From CAIWHR01 sp963734575 (GTDB lineage: Bacteria; Pseudomonadota; Gammaproteobacteria; Burkholderiales; Casimicrobiaceae), in assembly GCA_963734575.1 (NCBI GenBank), contig CAVTHT010000005.1:1-64000 (forward strand): 64,000 nucleotides of DNA, read 5' to 3'. The notes under the pieces were generated by a model. The model ran no database searches. It was not told the origin of the DNA and saw nothing but the letters and a program-made list of their open reading frames with translations. Both the position numbers and the translations under genes were made by a program. Shown one piece after another: positions 37,569 through 46,393 of this stretch (the stretch's first letter is position 1; each line of letters begins with the position of its first letter).

Positions 37569-38423
37569 ATGTTTTGCCGCAACCGTGCCATCAAGATCGC
37601 CTTGACCCTTCTTGCCCCCGCCGCGCTCGTCGCGGGCGCCGGGCTTGCGGGGGCGCAGGATCTATCCGGCCAGAACCTGATCAAGCCGGGCGAGGAGTCG
37701 CTGACGCTCAATATCGGCGGCATCATCAACCAGTTCGACACGAAGCTCCGCGTGGACGGGCAGACGCAGCGCGGCAGCGACGTCACGCTCGAGAACAATG
37801 GGCTCGCGAAGCGGCTCTCGAGCTTCGACGCCGGTGGCACCTGGCGCTTCTGGTCGCGCCACCGGATCGACGTCGAATATTTCTCGGCCAAGCGCTCCGG
37901 CGACCGGCGCTACGATGGCTCGATCACGATCGGCGATGACGTGTTTCCCGTCGGCGCGACGGTGGCCGCACAGGCCGAGGACCGGTTCCTGATCGCCGAC
38001 TACCGCTACTCCTTCCTCAAGCGCGACAACCTGGAGCTCGCGGCGGGATTGGGATTCTATGGCGGCCGCTTCGACTTCGACCTGACCGCGACGGGCAACG
38101 AGGCCCTGAACACGCGGACCGCGTCGACGTCGTCGTCCACGACGGTGCCGCTGCCGCTGATCGGGGCGTCGATGGACTGGTACATCAACCCGCGGTGGAA
38201 GGTTTCGGCGAACGTGCAGGGCATGCGGGCGAACATCGGCGACGTCGACGGCCGCGTGATCCTTGCCGGACTCGGCACGGAGCTCACGCTGATGCGCAAT
38301 CTCGGCCTCGGTGCGCGCTACATGTACACGGAAGTCGACGTCGACGTCACGAAGACGAACTTCAACGGCAACGTGAACTGGCGGATGAGCAGCGTCAGCG
38401 TGTATGCGAAGCTGATGTTCTAG
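37569..38423 (+). CDS. Outer-membrane beta-barrel protein of unknown function
   Basis: A 284-aa protein with a signal peptide ending LAGAQD. It shows barrel-type alternating strands (SLTLNIGGIINQFDTKLRV; GGTWRFWSRHRIDVEYFSAK; ELAAGLGFYGGRFDFDL; NLGLGARYMYTEVDVDV) and a C-terminal Phe (VYAKLMF). It is followed 56 bp later by a second outer-membrane transporter. Substrate unknown. Confidence 0.72.
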   Translation: MFCRNRAIKIALTLLAPAALVAGAGLAGAQDLSGQNLIKPGEESLTLNIGGIINQFDTKLRVDGQTQRGSDVTLENNGLAKRLSSFDAGGTWRFWSRHRIDVEYFSAKRSGDRRYDGSITIGDDVFPVGATVAAQAEDRFLIADYRYSFLKRDNLELAAGLGFYGGRFDFDLTATGNEALNTRTASTSSSTTVPLPLIGASMDWYINPRWKVSANVQGMRANIGDVDGRVILAGLGTELTLMRNLGLGARYMYTEVDVDVTKTNFNGNVNWRMSSVSVYAKLMF

Positions 38424-38479
38424 TGCCGGCCGTGCACCCGATGCCGGCAGAGTTGCCCAGCGGCACCTGGTGGTGATCG

Positions 38480-39418
38480 ATGTTCCCGGCCGTATCTTCG
38501 CGCTCCCACGCTCTCACGACCGCGTGCCTGGCGGGGCTGGTATGCGCCAGCGTTGCCACCACGGCATGCGCCCAGGACGCCGAGCCGCGCAGCTATTCCA
38601 ACGCGCCGGTGGGCATGAACTTCTTCATCGCGGGATACGCCTATACGCGTGGCGGCCTCGCGTTCGACCCGGCCTTGCCGATCGAGAACGAGCATCTGGA
38701 GACGAACAGCGGACTGTTCGCCTATGCCCGCGTGCTCGACCTGTGGGGCATGTCCGCCAAGTTCGACGCCATCGTCCCGTACATGTGGCTGTCGGGCTCC
38801 GCGGATTACGTCGGACAGCCGCTGACGCGGGAAGTGAATGGCTTCGTCGATCCGCGGTTCCGGCTGTCCGTGAATTTCCTCGGCGCGCCCGCCCTGTCGT
38901 TGCGGGAATTCGCCGGATATCGCCAGGACCTCATCGTCGGCGCGAGCCTCCAGGTCTCGCCGCCACTGGGGCAGTACGACCCGACGCGCCTGGTAAACAT
39001 CGGGAGCAACCGGTGGTACTTCAAGCCCGAGCTCGGCGTCTCGAAGGCGGAAGGACCGTGGACGCTGGAGCTCGCTGCCGGCGCGACCTTCTTCACGGAC
39101 AACGACAACTTCTACGGCGGCAGCGTGCGCGAGCAACGCCCGCTCTACCACGCGCGCGGGCACGCCATCTACAACTTCCGTTCGGGCATCTGGGCGTCGG
39201 CGGACCTGACGTACTTCGCCGGCGGGCGGACGACGGTGGATGGCAAGCTCGACAGCAACCTCCAGCAGAACTGGCGGCTCGGCGGCACGCTGGCCTTTCC
39301 GGTCGATCCGCGCAACTCGATCAAGCTCAACGTCAGCAGCGGGGTATCGGCGCGCACCGGCAACAGCTTCGACGCGATCGCGGTGGCGTGGCAGCACCGC
39401 TGGGGCGGTGGCCTGTGA
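38480..39418 (+). CDS. Phenol_MetA_deg-type outer-membrane transporter
   Basis: A 312-aa protein. A signal peptide ends ACAQDAE, then SNAPVGMNFFIAGYAYTRGG, KFDAIVPYMWLSGSADYVG, VGASLQVSPPLGQYDPTRLVN and ASADLTYFAGGRTTVDG, a pattern of PF13557 (SphA/MetA-pathway transporters, often annotated transporter). It ends with barrel strand AVAWQHRWGGGL. Associated with hydrophobic-compound uptake in relatives; substrate not inferable. Confidence 0.75.
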   Translation: MFPAVSSRSHALTTACLAGLVCASVATTACAQDAEPRSYSNAPVGMNFFIAGYAYTRGGLAFDPALPIENEHLETNSGLFAYARVLDLWGMSAKFDAIVPYMWLSGSADYVGQPLTREVNGFVDPRFRLSVNFLGAPALSLREFAGYRQDLIVGASLQVSPPLGQYDPTRLVNIGSNRWYFKPELGVSKAEGPWTLELAAGATFFTDNDNFYGGSVREQRPLYHARGHAIYNFRSGIWASADLTYFAGGRTTVDGKLDSNLQQNWRLGGTLAFPVDPRNSIKLNVSSGVSARTGNSFDAIAVAWQHRWGGGL

Positions 39419-39529
39419 ATGCCATCGCGCGAGCCGGCGGGCCATGCGGCGCGAGTGCATCGAGGCCGCATGAGCACGTGTCGGCGGCCACGACAATGTC
39501 GCAGCGCCAACCGCAGCCGGGAGACGGCG

Positions 39530-41043
39530 ATGGCATTCATTGATAGCGTGCGCGTACGCGCTTCCGCGCTCGCGCCGACCAGGATCTTCGCGGGCAGCAG
39601 CCGCCGCTGGCACCGTCTGGAACGGCACGTCAAGAGCCGGTTCCTGTGGCACCGGGTATTCCGCGCGACCAGCTATCTCAAATCGGCGCTGTGGACTGCA
39701 CCGCTGATCGCGCTCCTGGCCGTGCTCGCGATCGCGCCCTTCATCCGCGTTCTCGACCAATGGTCGGGATGGACATTCCCGGGGCTGGGCGTCGAGGGTG
39801 CGCAGGCGATGTACCAGACCGTGATCACGCTCACGCTGTCGTTCATGGTGTTCACCTTCGGCTCGCTGCTCGTGGCGATCCAGGTGGCCGGCGGGCAACT
39901 GACGCCCCGGGTGATAGCGACCACGCTGCTGCGGGACAACGTCGTGCGGGTAAGCGTCGGGTTGTTCGTGTTCGCGCTCCTGTTCTCGGTGGTGGCGCTC
40001 GACCGCACCGAAGCCAAGGTGTACCAGCTCGTGACGTTCATCACCGGGGTGCTGGGGGTCGCGTGCATCGCGGCATTCCTCTTCCTGATCGACTACGCTG
40101 CACGCCTCCTGCGCCCCGTCAGCATTCTCGCCCGCATCGGCAACCAGGGTCTGAACGTCATCGACGCGGTCTATCCCCATTCACGTCGGAGGCGGAGCAT
40201 GCCGACGATTACGCCGCCCATCTCGGCGCCGCGCGACGGGTCGTGCATCACCGGGGGAACTCGGAGATCGTGCTGGCCGTCGACGTCGAGACGCTCGTCA
40301 CGGAGGCGCGGCGGGCCGGCGGAGCTGATCGAGTTCATTCCCCAGGTCGGCGATTTCGTGGCTTACGAGGAGCCGCTCTTTGCGCTCTACGGGGGCGCCA
40401 CCGCCGTGGCAGACAGGATGCTGGTCGCGGCCGTCGCGTTCGGACCGGAGCGCACGCTCGAGCAGGACCCGATGTTCGCGCTCCGCATCATGGTCGACAT
40501 CGCACTCAAGGCCCTGTCGCCCGCCATCAACGACCCCACCACGGCGGTGCTCGCCATCGACCAGATCCATCGCTTCCTGCGCGCGGTCGGACAGCGACAG
40601 TTGCGCGGCGAAGTGCTGACGGACGAACGCGGCGCGGCGCGGGTGATCTTTCGAACGCCCAACTGGGAAGATTTCGTCCACGTCGCGTGCAGCGAGATCC
40701 GGGCGTGCGGGCGCGAGCAACCTGCAGGTGGCGCGCCGCATGCGCGCATGCTCGACAATCTCTGCCTGTCGCTGCCGAAGCATCGCCACGCGGCGCTGCT
40801 CGAGGCCGGCGATCTTCTGGACCGTCGCTCCCGGCGCTGTATCCCCTTGCCGCAGATCTGCGCCTCGCACGGCAGCCCGACCCGCAAGGACTCGGCGGAT
40901 CGTCGGGCGCCAGAACCGCGTATGCCACGCCTGCGATGGCGTCTTCGACGGAGCGGTCTGGGCAGGGCGTGCCGCTGGCGCAAACGTCTGCGCCGCCCGG
41001 ATCGCCGGGCCGCCGCGACGCTGCGCAACCGGCGCAATCATGA
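39530..41043 (+). CDS. DUF2254 membrane protein (frameshifted)
   Basis: Predicted inner-membrane protein with four N-terminal helices (ALWTAPLIALLAVLAIAPFI; TLSFMVFTFGSLLVAIQV; RVSVGLFVFALLFSVVAL; TFITGVLGVACIAAFLFLI). A soluble C-half holds the conserved DUF2254 stretch MFALRIMVDIALKALSPAINDPTTA. A pair of compensating shifts near 40180 and 40325 and another near 40715 disturb the frame. The last frame stops at 41043, overlapping the next start codon. Function unknown. Confidence 0.75.
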
Positions 41044-41595
41044 CGAGCGCACGCGACTTTTCGGTCACCGACACACTGCGCAACGGCACCGTGGTGACGA
41101 TTCGCGCGGTGCGGACGGACGACCGCGAGCGTGCTCGTCGAAGCCTTCTCCCGCCTGGAGCGGGAAACCGTCTACCGCCGGTTCTTCGTCTACAGGAACG
41201 AGCTTGGCGAGAAGGACCTGGCGCACATCGCCGCGATGGACTTCGTCCGCGACGTCATGCTCGTGGCAACGATTCCCACACCGACGCTCGATGTGATCAT
41301 CGGCGGCGGTCGCTACGTGGCAAGCGATGCGCCGGGCGCCACGGACAGCGCGGAAGTTGCCTTCCTGATCGAAGAGGATCACCAGGGGATCGGACTCGCC
41401 GGACGCCTCCTCCGGCACCTCGCCAGCATCGCCCGCGCGTCGGGGATCAAGCGGTTCGAGGCCGACGTGCTGCCCGATAACAAGGGCATGCTCGCCGTTT
41501 TCGAGCGCAGCGGGCTGCCCATGCGCCGGCAGCGCCAGGAGGGACTGGTGCACGTGACGCTCGCGCTGGACGGCACGTCCGTGACCGCTCCCTGA
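41040..41595 (+). CDS. GNAT-family acetyltransferase (frameshifted near 5')
   Basis: An ATG at 41040 overlaps the DUF2254 stop (ATGA). It starts MTSARDFSVTDTLRNGTVVT, IRAVRTDDRE, then after a shift near 41130 LVEAFSRLERETVYRRFFVYR and the acetyl-CoA-binding region EEDHQGIGLAGRLLRHLASIA with ADVLPDNKGMLAVFERSG. The start resembles the GNAT domain of Pat-type protein acetyltransferases, but it stands alone. Target unknown. Confidence 0.75.
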
Positions 41596-41697
41596 TCCCA
41601 TCGACGGTGCGCGCCGGTGCCGCGGCGCCCGTGCATTCCCGCACCGCCAAATGCAGGGCGGCCCGCAGGCTGCGTTTCGCTGGAGCGACGTCGCCGC

Positions 41698-42123
41698 TCA
41701 GCCGGCGCGGTTGCGCAGCTTGCGGATGGCTTCCAGTTGCGCCAGCGCCGCCGACAGCTCGGCCTCCGCCTGGGCGATCTCTTCCTTCGACGTCTTGTTC
41801 TGCATCGCCTCTTCCGCCGCCCGCCGCGCCTCCTGCGCCTTCACCTCGTCGAGGTCCTTCGCCCGAATCGCGGTGTCCGCAAGCACCGTCACCATGTGCG
41901 GCTGCACCTCGAGGAAGCCGCCCTGCACGAACACCAGCTCCTCCTGCGCCTGGTCGGGCATCTTGATGCGCACCGCACCGGGCCGGATCTGGGTCAGCAG
42001 CGGCGTGTGCCGCGGATAGATGCCGAGCTCGCCCAGCACGCCGGGCAGCACGACGAACTCCGCCTCGCCGGAGAAGATCTGCTCCTCCGCGCTGACGACG
42101 TCGACATGAATGGTGTTCGCCAT
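41698..42123 (-). CDS. atpC: F1Fo ATP synthase epsilon subunit
   Basis: A 141-aa epsilon subunit. It has an N-terminal beta-sandwich (IHVDVVSAEEQIFSGEAEF, then PGVLGELGIYPRHTPLLT and RIKMPDQAQEELVFVQGG) and a C-terminal helical hairpin (AEAELSAALAQLEAIRKLR). Length and sequence are those of a normal housekeeping subunit. Upstream lies not atpD but a 220-bp repeat-bearing gap and then atpG. No convincing Shine-Dalgarno precedes ATG 42123. Confidence 0.92.
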   Translation of the reverse strand: MANTIHVDVVSAEEQIFSGEAEFVVLPGVLGELGIYPRHTPLLTQIRPGAVRIKMPDQAQEELVFVQGGFLEVQPHMVTVLADTAIRAKDLDEVKAQEARRAAEEAMQNKTSKEEIAQAEAELSAALAQLEAIRKLRNRAG

Positions 42124-42196
42124 GATCAAACCCCGATCTTCAGTTCTCGCACACTGCGACCTAATGGTTTTATTGAGAAATAGTGACAGCGGTGAA

Positions 42197-42342
42197 CGCG
42201 TAGGAGCCGCTGTTCCGGTCGAATGCTATTCGCGACCTCTCACTGGACATCGTAGGTTCTGGTCTTCCTCGCGTACGAGCCGCTGTTCCGGCCGTAACCT
42301 ATGCGCGCCCTCTCATCGGACAACGTAGGTTCTGGTCTTCCT
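42197..42342. repeat. Tandem direct repeat, 2 x 73 bp, in place of atpD
   Basis: Copy A 42197-42269 and copy B 42270-42342 are exactly adjacent and about 80-85% alike. Both begin CGCGTA(G/C)GAGCCGCTG and end GTAGGTTCTGGTCTTCCT. Copy B also holds an imperfect stem, AACCTATG with CGTAGGTT. The array ends one base before the atpG stop codon. It occupies the place where about 1.4 kb of atpD would be expected. Confidence 0.8.
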
Positions 42343-42343
42343 G

Positions 42344-43231
42344 TTATACCGCCGCCGCCCCGCCCACGATCTCCGACAGCTCCTTGGTGATCGCCGCCTG
42401 CCGCGTCTTGTTGTAGATGAGCTGCAGCTCGTCGATGATGTTCTCGGCGTTGTCGGAAGCGGCTTTCATCGCCACCATGCGCGCCGATTGCTCGGATGCC
42501 GAGTTCTCGTTGGTCATCTGGAACACCGTCGCCTCGACGTAGCGCCGCAGCAGGCCGTCGAGCAGATCCCGCGCTTCCGGCTCGTAGATATAGTCCCACG
42601 TGCGCTCCGCCGCCTGCGCACGCACGTCGCCGAAGTGGGAGCGAAACTCCGCGGGAATCGGCAGCATGAGGCCGTGCCGAGCTTCCTGGCGCATGGTGTT
42701 GACGAACGTGGTGTAGAAGACGTGCAGCTCGTCGATCCGCTCGTCGACGTACGCGTCCATCATCAGCTTCGCGGCACCCACGAGGCGCTCGAGGTGCGGC
42801 CGCTCGCCGAGGTAGGTGACCGTGGACACGATGTTGGCGCCCATTCGCTGCAGGAAGCCCTGCCCGCGGGTGCCGATCACCGCGTAATCCACGTCGATGT
42901 CCTGAGCGCGCCACGCCTTGTGCTGCTGGAGGACCAGCCGGAGCACGTTGGTGTTGAGCCCGCCACACAGTCCCTTGTCCGTCGTGACCACGATCGCCCC
43001 TACACGCCGCACCTTTTCGCGCCGCGCGAGGAACGGATGGTGGTACTCGGTGTTGGCGTGGGCGATGTTGATCGCGATCTGGAACACGCGCAGGAGGTAC
43101 GGTCGCGACGCACGCATGCGCTCCTGCGCCTTTCGCATCTTCGATGCCGCGACCATCTCCATCGCCTTGGTGATCTTGCGCGTGCTTTGCACGCTCCTGA
43201 TCTTGTTGCGTATCTCTTTCGCATTGGCCAT
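42344..43231 (-). CDS. atpG: F1Fo ATP synthase gamma subunit
   Basis: A 295-aa gamma subunit, full length and intact: KEIRNKIRSVQSTRKITKAM, VAASKMRKAQ, GAIVVTTDKGLCGGLN and the C-terminal helix ENIIDELQLIYNKTRQAAIT. It is encoded far from any atpA, atpD, atpH or atpB in this window. Its upstream neighbour on the strand is a small lipoprotein gene and fabI. Confidence 0.93.
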   Translation of the reverse strand: MANAKEIRNKIRSVQSTRKITKAMEMVAASKMRKAQERMRASRPYLLRVFQIAINIAHANTEYHHPFLARREKVRRVGAIVVTTDKGLCGGLNTNVLRLVLQQHKAWRAQDIDVDYAVIGTRGQGFLQRMGANIVSTVTYLGERPHLERLVGAAKLMMDAYVDERIDELHVFYTTFVNTMRQEARHGLMLPIPAEFRSHFGDVRAQAAERTWDYIYEPEARDLLDGLLRRYVEATVFQMTNENSASEQSARMVAMKAASDNAENIIDELQLIYNKTRQAAITKELSEIVGGAAAV

Positions 43232-43249
43232 GGTCGTTCCTGCGGATGA

Positions 43250-43432
43250 CTAGTCTTGCCGCGCGCGGGTATCAGGGAAGCGTTGCCGCCAGCGTCCGCG
43301 CCTGCGATTCCGGGCGCGGAGCTGCTCCTCGAGCTGCGTGGCACACCCGGCGAGCGTTGCGAGCACCACGATCAAGGTGATTCCCACCAGCCACTTCGTC
43401 ACGTGTGCGGTGCGCGGCAGCGGGCGCACCAT
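43250..43432 (-). CDS. Small membrane/lipoprotein-like ORF
   Basis: A 60-aa frame from ATG 43432: basic start, one hydrophobic segment with a lipobox-like end (LVGITLIVVLATLAGC at residues 15-30) and a short basic tail. It sits between fabI and atpG, on the same strand, 18 bp from atpG. No homologous family is recognised. The start could also lie further upstream. The rest of the gap to 43587 shows nothing. Confidence 0.4.
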   Translation of the reverse strand: MVRPLPRTAHVTKWLVGITLIVVLATLAGCATQLEEQLRARNRRRGRWRQRFPDTRARQD

Positions 43433-43587
43433 CGCGCGATCGCGGCCGTGCTCGCGCCATTGCACTGAAGCCGTCGGCCGGCAAGCAGTCCATGCCGGAC
43501 GCGCGGGAACCTCCGGGGGCGCCACATCCTCGTGGCGCCAATCCGCCCTTCCGGCGGAGTCGCATAGTGGGCGCATCTTCCCCTCCG

Positions 43588-44371
43588 TCATGCCATGATG
43601 TTGACGCCGCCGTCGACGTAGAGCGTCGCGCCCGACATCCGGCGCGCGTACGGCGTCGCCAGGAAGGCACACGTGTAGCCGACGTCGTCGATGTCCACGA
43701 GCTCGCCGATGGGCGCCCGCTGCGCGGCCTCGTTCAGCAGCAGGTCGAAGTCCTTGAGCCCGGACGCGGCGCGCGTCTTGAGCGGCCCCGGCGACATCGC
43801 GTGCACGCGAATCCCCTTCGGTCCGAGCTCGTACGCGAGATACCGGCAGCACGCCTCCAGCGCCGCCTTCACCGGGCCCATCACGCTGTAGGTCGGCACG
43901 ACCTTGTTCGCGCCGTGATAGCTCATCGCGAACATCGTGCCGCCGTCCTTCATCAGCGGCGCCGCGAGCTTCGCCATGCGCACGAAGGAGTGGCACGACA
44001 CGTCCATCGCCACGCTGAACCCGGCCGCGGAACAGTCGAGCAGGCCGCCCTGCAGGTCGTCCTTGGGCGCGAACGCGATGGAGTGCACCAGGATGTCGAG
44101 CTTGCCCCACTTCGCCGTGATCGCTTCGAACACGGCCTCGAGCTGTCCGGGCTTTGCGACGTCGAGCGGCAGGAAGATCTCCGCATCGAGCTGCTTCGCG
44201 AGCGGCTCGACGTAGGGCTTCGCCTTTTCGTTGAGATACGTCAGCGCGAGATCGGCGCCGACCTCGCGGAATGCCTTGGCGCAGCCATAGGCGATGGAGT
44301 GAATCGTTGGCGATGCCGATCACGAGTGCCTTGCTGCCCTTGAGGACAGGACGGGGGATGTCGATGGTCAT
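43588..44371 (-). CDS. fabI: Enoyl-ACP reductase FabI (one frameshift)
   Basis: NADH-dependent enoyl-[ACP] reductase of the short-chain dehydrogenase superfamily. ATG 44371 reads MTIDIPRPVLKGSKALVIGI. One surplus base near 44308 breaks the NDxSIAYGCAKAF segment. The rest is intact: DILVHSIAFAPKDDLQGG, the active site SYHGANKVVPTYSVMGPVKA with the Tyr and Lys of the Y-x6-K pair, and YVDGGVNIMA at the end. Clustering with a CoA-transferase and PHB-related genes suggests a specialised rather than housekeeping copy. Confidence 0.85.
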
Positions 44372-44381
44372 GATTCTTCTT

Positions 44382-45041
44382 TCAATGCGGTTGGGAAGCG
44401 AGGAGCTGCGGTGCGATCTCGAGCTTCGCTTCGGTTGCGGCGAGCACCTGCGCGACGTCGACGCCCGGTGCAGTTTCCATCAGCATGGCGCGGCCGCCGG
44501 CGAACGAGATCACCGCAAGCTCGGTGACCACGAGGTCGACCGGGCGTACGGAGGTGAGCGGAAGGGAGCAGCGGCGGACGATCTTCGACTTGCCCTTCGC
44601 GGTGTGCTGCATGGCGACGATCACACGCCTGGCGCCGGTCACGAGATCCATCGCGCCACCCATGCCCGGGACCATCTTGCCCGGGATCATCCAGTTGGCG
44701 AGATGGCCTTCCTCGTCGACCTGCAGGCCGCCCAGCACCGTCACGTCGACGTGGCCGCCGCGGATGAGGCCGAACGACATGGCGCTGTCGAACGTGCACG
44801 CGCCGGGCATGGCCGTTACCGGCTTGCCACCGGCATCGGTGAGACGCGCCTGCGCGAGGCCATCCGCCGGAATCGGGCCCGTGCCGATGAGTCCGTTCTC
44901 CGACTGGAAGAAGATATGGATGCCCGGCGGCACGTAGTTGGCGACGAGCGTGGGGATGCCGATGCCCAGATTGACGAGCATGCTGTCGCGCAGCTCCGTG
45001 GCGATGCGGCGGGCGATGATGGTTTGCGGGTCCATGGTCAT
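44382..45041 (-). CDS. 3-oxoacid/acetate CoA-transferase subunit B
   Basis: A 219-aa beta subunit. NLGIGIPTLVANYVPPG and the catalytic Glu in FQSENGLIGTGP match the ScoB/AtoA family, and GGAMDLVTGARRVIVAMQH follows. It transfers CoA between succinyl- or acetyl-CoA and 3-oxo acids such as acetoacetate. It overlaps subunit A by 4 bp (45038-45041) and is followed by fabI after 10 bp. Confidence 0.88.
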   Translation of the reverse strand: MTMDPQTIIARRIATELRDSMLVNLGIGIPTLVANYVPPGIHIFFQSENGLIGTGPIPADGLAQARLTDAGGKPVTAMPGACTFDSAMSFGLIRGGHVDVTVLGGLQVDEEGHLANWMIPGKMVPGMGGAMDLVTGARRVIVAMQHTAKGKSKIVRRCSLPLTSVRPVDLVVTELAVISFAGGRAMLMETAPGVDVAQVLAATEAKLEIAPQLLASQPH

Positions 45042-45685
45042 GCCCTGGATATGAGGTAATCGACGATCGGGGCCGGCGTCATGACGTGGTCCGGCGAGAT
45101 CATGCCCACGGGCACGACATGCTCGGCGTCGACGATCACCGTCGTGGCGGCCATCGCGATCACGGGGTTGAAGTTCCGTGCGGTAAGCACGTACGTGAGG
45201 TTGCCGAGGTAATCGGCCAGGAACGCCTGCACCAGCGCGAAATCGGCGTGCAGCGGCATCTCGAGCAGGTACTCACGGCCGTCGACCTCGAGCTTGCGCT
45301 TGCCTTCCTCCACGACCGTGCCGACGCCGGTGGCCGTGAGAACCCCGCCCAGGCCGAACCCGGCCGCGCGGATCCGCTCGATCAGCGTGCCCTGCGGCAC
45401 GAGCTCCACCTCGATGTCTCCAGCGAGCATCTTCTTCTGCGTCTCGGGATTGAGTCCGATATGGCTCGCGATCACCTTGCGCACCGCGTTGGCGCTGACG
45501 AGCTTGCCGATGCCGACGCCCGGCAACGCGGTGTCGTTCGCAATGACCGTGAGCGCACGCTTGCCCTGTCGCAGCAACTCGTCGACGAGCGATTCGGGCG
45601 TGCCGACGCCCATGAATCCGCCGATCATCACGCTCGCGCCATCGGGGATCTTCGCTACCGCTTGTTCCAGTGTCGTCGTTTGCAT
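45038..45685 (-). CDS. 3-oxoacid/acetate CoA-transferase subunit A
   Basis: A 215-aa alpha subunit. GASVMIGGFMGVGTPESLVDEL (coenzyme A-binding GGF-G), then ELVPQGTLIERIRAAGFGLGG and MAATTVIVDAEHVVPVG match ScoA/AtoD. It is translationally coupled to subunit B. Together they would activate acetoacetate released by the 3-hydroxybutyrate dehydrogenase encoded upstream. Confidence 0.88.
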   Translation of the reverse strand: MQTTTLEQAVAKIPDGASVMIGGFMGVGTPESLVDELLRQGKRALTVIANDTALPGVGIGKLVSANAVRKVIASHIGLNPETQKKMLAGDIEVELVPQGTLIERIRAAGFGLGGVLTATGVGTVVEEGKRKLEVDGREYLLEMPLHADFALVQAFLADYLGNLTYVLTARNFNPVIAMAATTVIVDAEHVVPVGMISPDHVMTPAPIVDYLISRA

Positions 45686-45832
45686 GTCCGTTTCCACTCG
45701 TGCGGCCGGGCGCCGCTCATGTCGTAGCGCTGCCGCGCGTGTGCGCGCAGAAGCTGTGTTCCTGCCGAGCGCTTCGGCGTCTCCGCCGCACGAAACCCGC
45801 GCCATGCGCGTCCCGTGCTTGCCGTTTGTGCG

Positions 45833-46318
45833 TCATGGGTGGCGCTCCGCGGCGGGTTCTGCTGCGATGAGCCTCGGCACGAAGCTCACGATCACGGCAA
45901 CGCCGATGCCAAGCACGGTCTCCAGGAAGCGGTACACCGCGTAAGCCGGGGCGTCCGCATGATGCTCGAGCACGACGATGCCGCAGACGTAGCCGGCGAG
46001 CTTGGCTGCGCCGGACAGGCCAGACATCTGCGCAACGAACATCGCGATCAGGATGCCGAGCGCGATACCCCATACCTCCGGCCCGACCACGGACGCCGTG
46101 ACCGCGCCGATGCCGGCGCCGAGAACGGTCCCGGCGAGCCGCGGCAGCGCGAGCTGACGCGTGCGCAGGGGTGACAGATCCGTCACGATGACCGCGGAAA
46201 TCATGGCCAGCAGGGGAAACTCCATGCCGGACCACTGCGCCACCGCCATCGCGACCATGGCGGCCAGCGCGGCGCGCAACGCGAGCTGCATCGCGGCGAT
46301 GGTTGCGCCGGCGATCAT
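45833..46318 (-). CDS. FUSC/aromatic-acid-exporter-like membrane protein (half size)
   Basis: A 161-aa protein with about four or five helices (ALRAALAAMVAMAVAQW; FPLLAMISAVIVTDLSP; RLAGTVLGAGIGAVTASVVG; ILIAMFVAQMSG; VLGIGVAVIVSFV). The RLAGTVLGAGIGA motif is characteristic of FUSC/ArAE proteins. Full-size family members are much longer; small versions of this length exist. Possibly exports organic acids made by the surrounding operon, which is inference. Confidence 0.65.
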   Translation of the reverse strand: MIAGATIAAMQLALRAALAAMVAMAVAQWSGMEFPLLAMISAVIVTDLSPLRTRQLALPRLAGTVLGAGIGAVTASVVGPEVWGIALGILIAMFVAQMSGLSGAAKLAGYVCGIVVLEHHADAPAYAVYRFLETVLGIGVAVIVSFVPRLIAAEPAAERHP

Positions 46319-46393
46319 GACGCGCGCTCCAGGGTCATCCTTTCCAGCGTGCGCAGGAAAGCGCCGACGACGGAGGAAGACTCCGGCGCACTG

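Noticed and set aside
42124..42343. N-ATPase-type operon as explanation for atpG-atpC
   Set aside because: N-ATPase operons start with atpD-atpC and carry atpQ/atpR; none is present and the gamma subunit looks like the standard type.
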